NCBI GenBank assembly: GCA_031276775.1
Contig: JAISML010000270.1
Location: forward strand, 1 to 5,127
Reading direction: 5' to 3'
DNA length: 5,127 nucleotides
Source of the DNA: Eubacteriales Family XIII. Incertae Sedis bacterium
GTDB taxonomy: Bacteria > Bacillota > Clostridia > Peptostreptococcales > Anaerovoracaceae
Positions within the stretch are counted from its first letter, which is position 1. Each line of letters opens with the position of its first letter. A model generated the notes under the pieces. That model saw nothing but the letters and a program-made list of their open reading frames with translations. It searched no databases and was not told the origin of the DNA. The translations under genes were made by a program, and so were the position numbers. Positions 1 through 5,127 of the stretch are shown here, one piece after another.

Positions 1-1
1 A

Positions 2-388
2 CTCAATTTGATGGTCGAATTGCGCGATCGCATGGGCTTGACGTATATCTTCATCTCCCATGATTTGAGCGTCGTGCGATACATCTCGGATCATGTCGGC
101 GTCATGTACATGGGGCAAATGGTGGAGTTCGCTTCCAAGGAAGAGATATTCAAACAGCCGGCGCATCCGTAGACCCATGCGCTTTTGTCCGCGATTCCGT
201 CGCTGGAAGAGAAACGGGACAGGATCATTTTGAAAGGCGAGATCGGTTCGCCAATCAATCCGAAACCGGGTTGCCGCTTTGCGCCCAGGTGTTCTTTCGC
301 GCGCGATATCTGTTCGGAACGGGACATCCCTTTGACGGAAGTGGGCGAGGGGCATTTTGTGGCGTGCGCGCGGCGGGAAATCATATAG
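2..388 (+). pseudogene. Oligopeptide/dipeptide ABC transporter ATP-binding protein, OppF/DppF type, C-terminal part, interrupted by in-frame TAG
   Basis: This is the last 128 sense and stop positions of a peptide-importer ATPase, the cytoplasmic subunit that hydrolyses ATP to drive uptake of peptides captured by a binding protein. The 5' part, with Walker A, signature motif and Walker B, lies before the window. Visible are the H-loop segment (IFISHDLSVVRYISD, about 53-97), the VMYMGQMVE strand that follows it in this family, and the oligo_HPY C-terminal domain with four cysteines (codons at 272, 290, 311 and 365), in the PGCRFAPRC...C...VAC pattern. In related transporters such cysteines have been reported to hold an iron-sulfur cluster. 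The conserved HPYTHALL motif reads HP-stop-THALL because of a TAG at 170-172; the same frame continues cleanly to a natural TAG at 386-388. If the TAG is real, the product loses the whole cysteine domain. The binding-protein gene follows after 62 bases, as in opp/dpp operons. OppF versus DppF or OppD cannot be settled from this fragment. Confidence 0.86.
170..172 (+). other. In-frame TAG replacing the conserved Tyr of HPYT
   Basis: The codon between HP (164-169) and THALLSAIP (173-199) is TAG. Family knowledge says this position is Tyr, so a single change from TAC to TAG explains it. The frame before and after encodes an uninterrupted family match, so no indel is involved. It is either a genuine nonsense mutation or a base-call error. 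Confidence 0.85.
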
Positions 389-391
389 GTG

Positions 392-410
392 CTTGACGTC
401 GCGTCACAAG
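392..410. repeat. Short inverted repeat between the ATPase and binding-protein genes
   Basis: TGACG (394-398) and CGTCA (402-406) form a perfect 5-base inverted repeat around TCG. CTTG (392-395) and CAAG (407-410) allow an alternative pairing with a small bulge. It starts 3 bases after the ATPase stop codon. There is no T-run after it, so it is not a convincing terminator. It could be a weak hairpin in the operon mRNA or a binding site. I found no good promoter in the 62-base gap, which fits co-transcription of the two genes. Confidence 0.3.
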
Positions 411-450
411 GGCGCGGCGAAATTTTAAACACATATAGGAGGTATGGTGT

Positions 451-2281
451 ATGAAAAGAATCATTGCAGGCATGTTGGTTGTACTGCTTCTTCTCGGCGT
501 TCTTGCCGGTTGCGGCAAGAAGGAGGAAAGCAAGGAGAACGGTGATTTGGTCAAACCCAAAGAACCGCCCAAGGTCGTCATTCTGACGAATGCGGGTTAC
601 GGCGATGAAGCCTGGGCAAATGTCATCAAAGATCAGTTGCAGAAAGCCGGCTTTGCGCCCGAGATCAGTTTGCAGCCCGACTATGCGAGTTGGCGCGCGC
701 AGGTGGATGCGAAGAATTTCGATCTCGCCATCACGTATTGGAATACCGTCACGGGGTCTCCCGATTACGCGGTGCGCTCCGTCTGGCATTCGGAGGGCCC
801 GCTGAACCTGTACGGCATCGACGACGAACATCTCGACGAGCTGATCGAAAAAGGTTCCGAGCAAACTTCCGATGAGTACATGGAAACCTATTCGGAATTC
901 GAGGACTATCTCGTCGAAGACAAGGCGTATGTCATTCCGATCTATGTCTCCATCAAGACCTTGGCCGCCAACAAAGACATCATGAATCCCGACACGGTCC
1001 GCATTTCCAAATCGCGTTCCATGTGCTGGGAAGAACTGCGCTTCAAAGACGCGTCCAAACAGGAGACGGATCCGTTCATCATGAGCCAGACCGCGTCGAA
1101 TCTGACGCCGCTTGATCCGATCCGCGCGGATGACGGATCGACGTTCATGCTGAACACAAACTGTTACATTCGGCTCATGAACCTGACGGACACGGACGAA
1201 ATCACGACGGACAGCACGTTGTCCCGCGCGTACGCGATCGGCGGATCCGGATCGGATTTCTATTTCCTGCTGCGGGATGACGTGTTCTTCTCCAAGGTGG
1301 AAAACGGTCATGCCGTGAACACGGGTGAACGCGTTGGCGCGGAAGACGCCGTTTACTCCATGGATCGCATGAAAGATGAGAAATGCGTGCCGGATCACAA
1401 GAACTTCAACAACTTCACGGCGATGGACAAAAATGAGATCGTCACGGACATCGACACGCTGAAAAAACACGCCGTCCAAGACGGAAGGAAAGAGCGTCTA
1501 CGACATTCTCTCGGAAAACGCTCCGACGGAGATTGCAACCCTGACGGACGACAAAGCCAAGGCGGACAGCGCTGCGGGTTCCTATCAGGTCGTGCATATG
1601 ACCACGAAGTATCCTTTCCCGCAGATCCTCAACGTACTCGCGCATTCTTCGGGCGGCATCGTGAACAAGAGCAGGATCGAAGAACTGAACGCGGGCTATC
1701 TGAGCAATCCGGACGGGTACAATGTCGAAACCGACGTCCTTTACGGCGAGCAGTCCTGGTATACGGAAGGGGAAAACTACAACAATACCCTGGTCTGCAG
1801 CGGTCCTTACATCCCGATCAAGAAGAACGACTATGAGATCGTGTATGAAGCGAATCCGGGCTATATGCCCTCGGAGAGCAAATACGCGCCGAAGATCAGG
1901 ACGATTCAGATGAAGTTCATCCAGGACAGCGAAACTGCGTTCTCCGCATTGCGCGCCGGCGAAATCTATGTTCTGTATACGATTCCGACGGCCAAGATCG
2001 ACATGGTGAAAGACGATCCGACCCTCGAATTCAAAGAGATTCCCGGAAACGCTTTCAACTATCTCGCCTTTAACTTCGAAGGCAAGTTCAAGGATGTCAA
2101 TCTGCGGAAAGCGGCTCTTTACGCCGTCGATCAGGAGCAGATCAGCGCAGTGTTCAACAACCGCCTGATCCCGACTTATGCGCCTGTCACGCCGGTGCTT
2201 CAGACGGGGAAAGCGCTGAAAGCCGATCCGGAGAAATCCGCTCAGTATCTCTCCGATTGGGCAAAGGAAACCGGCAACTAA
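451..2281 (+). pseudogene. Family 5 peptide-binding lipoprotein (OppA/DppA-like), circularly permuted, one-base frameshift as sequenced
   Basis: This is an extracellular, lipid-anchored solute-binding protein of a peptide ABC importer. The start is ATG 451, with AGGAGG at 437-442. A signal peptide (residues 1-20) ends in a lipobox, LAG-C21. Residues 41-198 match the usual C-terminal third of OppA/DppA: an ILTNAG strand, a helix with IKDQLQKAGF, the FDLAITYWNT segment (90-99), SEGPLNLYG (114-122) and the VIPIY strand (161-165). A linker (about 199-208) leads to segments that normally come first: LTPLDP (218-223), FYFLLRDDVFF (270-280), and GAEDAVYSMDRMKD (296-309). The frame then breaks at 1462-1467. 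It resumes in the second frame with YPFPQILNVLAH, SGPYIPIK (450-457, corrected numbering), NAFNYLAFNF (533-542) and LRKAALYAVDQEQI (551-564). The end, ADPEKSAQYLSDWAKETG, is where the C-terminal third usually begins. With one A removed the protein has 609 residues, slightly longer than typical relatives. It follows the importer ATPase gene and is closed by a terminator. The ligand is unknown; peptides are inferred from family and context. Confidence 0.88.
1462..1467 (+). other. Frameshift site at a run of six A in the binding-protein gene
   Basis: Up to CTG at 1459 the family match is in the frame of ATG 451; from about 1466 it is in the next frame. That second frame has a TGA at 1460-1462, so the shift must lie after it. 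Dropping one A from the run gives TDIDTLKNTPSKTEGKSVYD, a smooth join. Without correction the first frame runs through unrelated residues to a stop at 1834-1836. A homopolymer length error and a true indel are both possible. Confidence 0.8.
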
Positions 2282-2290
2282 AAGACATTT

Positions 2291-2323
2291 GATCGTTTCC
2301 GCGTTTTGTTTGCGCGAACGATC
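2291..2323. repeat. Hairpin just after the binding-protein stop codon
   Basis: GATCGTT (2291-2297) pairs with AACGATC (2317-2323), and the inner CGCG (2300-2303) pairs with CGCG (2313-2316), leaving two unpaired bases on the left. It lies 9 bases after the TAA and before the main terminator. No T-run follows, so it may be a 3'-end stability hairpin rather than a terminator. Confidence 0.4.
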
Positions 2324-2343
2324 GGTCGGTTTGCGACACGTTC

Positions 2344-2377
2344 AAAGCCCGCCCGGCATCTGTCCGGGCGGGCTTTT
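2344..2377 (+). terminator. Rho-independent terminator of the peptide-importer operon
   Basis: AAAGCCCGCCCGG (2344-2356) and CCGGGCGGGCTTT (2364-2376) form a perfect 13-pair stem with a 7-base loop (CATCTGT), running into TTTT at 2374-2377. It lies 62 bases after the binding-protein stop. The T-run is short but the stem is very stable. Its end coincides with the boundary between the transporter genes and uppP. Confidence 0.88.
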
Positions 2378-2386
2378 CCGATCGCC

Positions 2387-2408
2387 GCCCAAGGAGGGCA
2401 TTTTCTTT
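2387..2408 (+). terminator. Possible weak second terminator
   Basis: GCCC (2387-2390) and GGGC (2396-2399) form a four-pair stem with a five-base loop, followed by ATTTTCTTT. The stem is short. The T-rich tail is part of a pyrimidine-rich stretch (2401-2430) in which only two bases are purines. It could back up the main terminator ten bases upstream, or be chance. Confidence 0.22.
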
Positions 2409-2440
2409 CCCATCCCCTCTTTTCCCGCCCGTTCGCGGCT

Positions 2441-2487
2441 TTGACATGAGATTGTAACAGTACCGTCTTTGGATACTGTGGTATGAT
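2441..2487 (+). promoter_or_regulatory. Candidate promoter region of uppP
   Basis: Two readings are possible. First, TATGAT (2482-2487) is preceded by TG one base upstream (2479-2480), an extended -10 element. This would start the mRNA near 2494, only about 13 bases before the start codon, and there is no good -35 box at 17 bases. Second, a perfect TTGACA lies at 2441-2446 but has no sigma-A -10 at the right distance. Instead TGACAT (2442-2447), 16 bases and CGTC (2464-2467) have the spacing of ECF sigma promoters, though the usual AAC of the -35 element is missing. Some promoter is expected here because a strong terminator lies upstream. Confidence 0.4.
2457..2479. promoter_or_regulatory. 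Inverted repeat ACAGTA-N11-TACTGT, possible operator for uppP
   Basis: ACAGTA (2457-2462) and TACTGT (2474-2479) are perfect inverted repeats. CC (2463-2464) and GG (2471-2472) extend the pairing if A2473 is bulged. The site directly abuts the TATGAT element and overlaps the alternative CGTC element, the position expected of an operator. I do not recognise the regulator. Confidence 0.35.
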
Positions 2488-2493
2488 GAAAAG

Positions 2494-2501
2494 AAAGGAG
2501 G
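2494..2501 (+). promoter_or_regulatory. Ribosome binding site that fixes the uppP start
   Basis: AAAGGAGG lies 5 bases before ATG 2507. An earlier in-frame ATG at 2483 would place this strong site inside the coding region and would add MMKRKEGS, which is the ribosome site read as protein. The start at 2507 is therefore preferred. Confidence 0.88.
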
Positions 2502-2506
2502 GGTCT

Positions 2507-3340
2507 ATGTCGGTTTGGGAAGCGTTTGTATTGGGCTTGGTTCAGGGGCTTGCGGAATTTCTTCCCATAAGCAGCTCCGGACATTTGGCGTTGCTGCAAC
2601 ATTTCTTCGGTATCGAAGGGGAGCGGATACTCACGTTTACGATCCTCTTGCACGCCGGCACCTTGGTCGCCGTCTTTGTGGCGTACCGCGCAATCATATG
2701 GGCGCTCGTGAAAGAACTGGGCGCGCTGATCAAGGATCTGCTTACCGGACGCGGACTGCGCCCCAACGCCAACGAAAACAGGAAGCTGGGACTCATGATC
2801 CTCGTCGCCTCGATTCCGGCCGCCATCGTCGGCATTCTCTTCGACGATTATGAGGAACGGTTTTTCACATCCGTCACGGTCATCGGCGTTTGCCTCATCG
2901 TCACCGGCAGCATTCTGTTCGCCGCCGAACGGGCAGGTTCCGGCAAGCGGACATTGGAGCGCGCCAATTTCCGAAACGCATTTGCGGTCGGCGTCTTTCA
3001 GGCTGTCGCGCTGTTGCCCGGCATATCCAGATCCGGCTCGACCGTCGTCGGCGGACTGTTCCTCGGGTTCACAAGGGAGTTGGCGGTGCAGTTCGCGTTT
3101 CTGATCTCCATTCCGTCGGTGCTGGGCGCTGTGATATTGGAAGCGCCCGATGCGCTGAAGAGCGGTTTGGCCGGTGAAATGATGCTGCCGGCCGCCGTGG
3201 GCGTTTCCGTAGCCGCCGTTGCGGGTTACGCGGCGATCAAGGCGATGATCCGCATCGTCACGGGAAAGAAACTCTTTGTTTTTTCCGTCTACACCTGGAT
3301 TTTGGGCGCTTTCGTTGTAATATACACGATAATAAGATAA
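2507..3340 (+). CDS. uppP: Undecaprenyl-diphosphatase UppP (BacA family)
   Basis: This integral membrane enzyme removes a phosphate from undecaprenyl diphosphate, regenerating the lipid carrier used for peptidoglycan and other wall polymers; high levels confer bacitracin resistance in known cases. The product is 277 residues, the normal family size, and looks intact. The first signature is QGLAEFLPISSSGH (residues 13-26), with Q13 and E17 fitting the family's (E/Q)xxxE motif and H26 following. The second is PGISRSGST (171-179), with the catalytic Arg at R175. IPAAIVGILFDDYEE in the middle is also typical. The rest is mostly hydrophobic helices, ending at TIIR. It sits alone between the transporter terminator and ftsK, with its own ribosome site and probable promoter. 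Transcription could continue into ftsK, because no strong terminator separates them. Confidence 0.97.
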   Translation: MSVWEAFVLGLVQGLAEFLPISSSGHLALLQHFFGIEGERILTFTILLHAGTLVAVFVAYRAIIWALVKELGALIKDLLTGRGLRPNANENRKLGLMILVASIPAAIVGILFDDYEERFFTSVTVIGVCLIVTGSILFAAERAGSGKRTLERANFRNAFAVGVFQAVALLPGISRSGSTVVGGLFLGFTRELAVQFAFLISIPSVLGAVILEAPDALKSGLAGEMMLPAAVGVSVAAVAGYAAIKAMIRIVTGKKLFVFSVYTWILGAFVVIYTIIR

Positions 3341-3343
3341 AAT
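3315..3343 (+). promoter_or_regulatory. Candidate sigma-A promoter for ftsK overlapping the uppP 3' end
   Basis: TTGTAA (3315-3320) and TAAAAT (3338-3343) are separated by exactly 17 bases, matching the -35 consensus at 4 of 6 and the -10 consensus at 5 of 6 positions. The -35 is inside the last codons of uppP and the -10 covers its stop codon. Transcription would start near 3350 and give a leader of about 119 bases. The region is AT-rich compared with its surroundings. Confidence 0.38.
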
Positions 3344-3347
3344 GGTA

Positions 3348-3367
3348 AAGATGCTTCACAGTATCTT
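3348..3367 (+). repeat. Hairpin after uppP, at the start of the possible ftsK leader
   Basis: AAGATGC (3348-3354) pairs with GTATCTT (3361-3367), seven pairs with one G-U and a six-base loop (TTCACA). No T-run follows. It could protect the 5' end of an ftsK transcript or be part of a composite 3' structure for uppP together with the next hairpin. Confidence 0.35.
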
Positions 3368-3373
3368 CGTTGT

Positions 3374-3395
3374 GCCGCTTTTGTGGAAAAGCGGC
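3374..3395 (+). terminator. Hairpin between uppP and ftsK, possible weak terminator
   Basis: GCCGCTTTT (3374-3382) and AAAAGCGGC (3387-3395) form a perfect nine-pair stem with a GTGG loop. It lies 34 bases after the uppP stop. The following bases are GGTTTGC, so the usual U-tract is lacking on the + strand, and it is a poor classical terminator. It may attenuate read-through from uppP or simply structure the leader. Confidence 0.4.
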
Positions 3396-3454
3396 GGTTT
3401 GCACGGCGGAACGCCGAACCGGCGGGTCTGCGATCAAAGGAACGGGTGGATGGA

Positions 3455-3462
3455 AAAGGCGG
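3455..3462 (+). promoter_or_regulatory. Ribosome binding site deciding the ftsK start
   Basis: AAAGGCGG, one base off AAAGGAGG, lies 6 bases before ATG 3469. The frame is open back to a TAA at 3346-3348, so this site is the reason for choosing 3469 over any alternative start upstream. Confidence 0.55.
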
Positions 3463-3468
3463 CGGGAC

Positions 3469-5127
3469 ATGGCGGTTTCCGGTAAAAAAAAGAGCAGAAA
3501 AAGCCCCGCTCCGGGCGGGAAAGTTTCGGGGAAAACGGTATCCGCAGGGAACGGTTCCGGTGTGAGGCCGCGCCTGAAAGATGATATTTCGGCGATCGTT
3601 TCCATCGCTTTGGGCGCTTTTCTGATATTTGCGCTCTTCGTCGCGGCGGCCGGCAAGGTCGGCGCGGGCATTTCAGCCTTGTTGAAAGGCTGTTTCGGCG
3701 CCATCGCTTTCATCCTGCCCTTTGCTCTCATCGCCTACGGCATTCGCCTGTTTGCGCGGCAAAGAGAACGGCGCGGATGGCGTTCCGCGGTTCTTGTCGG
3801 TCTGATCTTTTTTATGGCGCTCCTGTTGGAAAGCGCTTTCTTTCTGAATGCGGATTCGGTTCTGCCGGGGAGCGCAGACTTCACGGAGATCTTTCGGCTC
3901 AGCGCCGACGGCAAAAGCGGCGGCGTCGTAGGGATGTACGCAGGGGCGTTTCTGACAAACTTTATCGGCAAGGCTGGTCTTTGCATTTTCAGCGTCGTCG
4001 TGCTTCTGGTATCGGCGCTGCTGCTTTTCAATACGCCGCTCTCGCCGTATTTCCACACATTGCGCGAACGCCGCATCGACGCAAAAGCGCGAAAAGCGGC
4101 GGAACGGGAAAGCGCGGAAGCGGTTCGGGAAAACGAAGCCGAGGACCTCGATCCCCGCGCGCCGGACGGATCGGACACGCGTGACGGCGCGCCGGACGGC
4201 AGAAAGACGAAAAGCTCCGTTTTTTCCCGAAAGCTGTCGAGAAATCAGATCAATATTCTCGACGCGGTGAAAAACGACGATCTCCATGTGACCGGATCGG
4301 AGACCGCGCCGCAGACGGCGGCGGATGCCGGATCCGCGACGGAACCCGTTCCGGAAACGGACGCCGTATCCGAAACGGAAGATGCGGCCGGCACGGGATT
4401 TGGTCTGGAACCACCGTTTCGCGGAGGTCCGGGACTCGGTTTGGACGGCGGGGATGAGCAAGCCTGGGCGCCGGTGTACCAATTCCGGTCCGGCGGAAAT
4501 TCCGGGTGGGCGGACGAAGACGGGGATCCGGCCGCGTCTGCCGCGCCCGAAGGGGCGGACGCCGTCCGCGCGGATCCGCGGGGGAATGCGACGGACGCAT
4601 TGATCGCGGGGAAAGCAGAACCGGTCTCCGCGATCGGTTTCGGGGCGGGCGACGCGAAGGATCGTTTTTTGCCGTCGCCCGCCCTCGGCCATTATACATT
4701 CCCGCCCGTCGATTTGCTGAACCGGGGACCGAAAATCATCCGTACGGAGAATGCGCAGGAACTGAAATTCAAAGCGCGGAAATTGGAACAGACGCTCCGC
4801 GATTTCAAGGTGGACGCAACCGTGATCCGTGTCACCGTGGGGCCGACGGTGACGCGCTACGAGGTGAAGCCCGACGTGGGTGTGAAAATCCAAAGCATCA
4901 AAAGTTTGGAACCGGATTTGGCTCTCAAACTTGAGGTGAAAAGCGTCCGGGTTGTTCCCATGCCGGGGCAGGCCGTGATCGGCATCGAAGCCTATAATGC
5001 CAACACAAACCTCGTTACCCTGCGCGAGATCATCGATTCGCCCGAGTTCCGATCCGAGGCTTCCAAGATCGCGTTCGTCCTCGGCAAGAATATCTCAGGA
5101 GAACGCATCATCGCCGATCTGTACGAC
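3469..5127 (+). CDS. ftsK: DNA translocase FtsK/SpoIIIE, N-terminal 553 residues, runs off the window
   Basis: This is a septum-located, membrane-anchored ATPase that pumps chromosomal DNA during division or sporulation. The visible part begins with a basic leader (KKKSRK, residues 6-11), followed by four hydrophobic segments at about 40-62, 68-91, 104-122 and 165-187, the arrangement of the Firmicutes SpoIIIE/SftA-like membrane domain. Residues about 190-405 form a charged, then Ala/Gly/Pro/Asp/Glu-rich linker of low complexity. From Y409 the alpha domain of the motor is clear: YTFPPVDLL, VGPTVTRYEVKPDVGVK, VKSVRVVPMPGQAVIGIE, REIIDSPEF and LGKNISGERIIADLYD. In this family the Walker A motif GATGSGKS follows within about 15-20 residues, so the catalytic beta domain and the gamma DNA-reading domain lie beyond the window. 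No stop or frame break occurs. FtsK and SpoIIIE cannot be told apart from this half. It lies 128 bases after uppP. Confidence 0.96.
   Translation, partial: MAVSGKKKSRKSPAPGGKVSGKTVSAGNGSGVRPRLKDDISAIVSIALGAFLIFALFVAAAGKVGAGISALLKGCFGAIAFILPFALIAYGIRLFARQRERRGWRSAVLVGLIFFMALLLESAFFLNADSVLPGSADFTEIFRLSADGKSGGVVGMYAGAFLTNFIGKAGLCIFSVVVLLVSALLLFNTPLSPYFHTLRERRIDAKARKAAERESAEAVRENEAEDLDPRAPDGSDTRDGAPDGRKTKSSVFSRKLSRNQINILDAVKNDDLHVTGSETAPQTAADAGSATEPVPETDAVSETEDAAGTGFGLEPPFRGGPGLGLDGGDEQAWAPVYQFRSGGNSGWADEDGDPAASAAPEGADAVRADPRGNATDALIAGKAEPVSAIGFGAGDAKDRFLPSPALGHYTFPPVDLLNRGPKIIRTENAQELKFKARKLEQTLRDFKVDATVIRVTVGPTVTRYEVKPDVGVKIQSIKSLEPDLALKLEVKSVRVVPMPGQAVIGIEAYNANTNLVTLREIIDSPEFRSEASKIAFVLGKNISGERIIADLYD

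Noticed and set aside
170..172. TAG read as an amino acid (stop-codon recoding)
   Set aside because: The same gene terminates with TAG at 386-388 at the normal family end, and no other in-frame TAG is seen in the window.
393..421. TTGACG as the -35 box of a promoter for the binding-protein gene
   Set aside because: No acceptable -10 element lies 15-19 bases downstream, and the position fits simple co-transcription from the ATPase gene.
1459..1470. Programmed ribosomal frameshift
   Set aside because: The shift needed is +1 (or -2), not the -1 slip of AAAAAAC-type sites. I saw no obvious stimulatory structure, and this protein family is not known to use recoding.
91..1479. Long open frame on the minus strand (462 codons)
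   Set aside because: It lies opposite the ATPase and binding-protein genes, its translation is Arg/Val/Phe rich without any recognisable domain, and the plus-strand proteins match known families over the same bases.
2483..2506. Earlier in-frame ATG for uppP
   Set aside because: It would place the AAAGGAGG ribosome site inside the gene and has no ribosome site of its own; family proteins begin near the MSVWEAF residues.
4569..4580. Twelve-base perfect palindrome CGCGGATCCGCG
   Set aside because: It lies in the GC-rich ftsK linker, where GGATCC-like strings recur because of repeated Asp-Pro and Gly-Ser/Asp codons; there is no sign of function.
3673..4893. Long open frame on the minus strand (406 codons)
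   Set aside because: It is antisense to ftsK, with a very Arg-rich, low-complexity translation typical of a shadow frame in GC-rich DNA.

Overview
The window looks like a stretch of chromosome from a Gram-positive, Firmicutes-type bacterium, most likely an uncultured member of the Clostridia. The basis is AGGAGG-type ribosome binding sites, a lipoprotein-anchored solute-binding protein, moderate to high GC, and a four-helix FtsK/SpoIIIE. The phylum is inferred from style and protein resemblance, not from a marker gene. All four genes I can support lie on the + strand. I saw no tRNA, rRNA, CRISPR array, transposase or attachment site.

The left part (1-2377) is the end of a peptide-importer operon. 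It starts inside an OppF/DppF-type ATPase whose frame is cut by a TAG at 170-172, in place of the Tyr of the family's HPYT motif. Sixty-two bases later comes a family 5 solute-binding lipoprotein (451-2281), followed by a strong hairpin terminator (2344-2377). This binding protein is the most notable item. Its parts are in circularly permuted order: after the lipoprotein signal comes the segment that normally forms the C-terminal third of OppA/DppA, then a short linker, then the normal N-terminal and middle segments. The protein ends exactly where the C-terminal third would ordinarily begin. The gene also carries a one-base frameshift at a run of six A (1462-1467); removing one A gives a continuous 609-residue protein.

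The middle part (2378-3340) is a roughly 130-base spacer with promoter-like elements and an ACAGTA-N11-TACTGT inverted repeat, followed by an intact uppP (undecaprenyl-diphosphatase, 277 residues, start at 2507). The right part is a 128-base spacer with two hairpins and a possible promoter overlapping the end of uppP, followed by ftsK/spoIIIE (3469 to the window edge, 553 residues visible). The visible ftsK encodes four membrane segments, a long low-complexity linker and the alpha domain, and stops just before the expected Walker A motif.

The first two genes would work together in peptide uptake: the binding protein outside the membrane and the ATPase driving import. UppP recycles the lipid carrier for cell-wall synthesis, and FtsK/SpoIIIE moves DNA at the septum, so the right half is a cell-envelope and division neighbourhood. 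Both frame lesions fall in the transporter genes, while uppP and the visible part of ftsK are clean. That could mean decay of the transporter operon or sequence errors; the sequence alone cannot decide.
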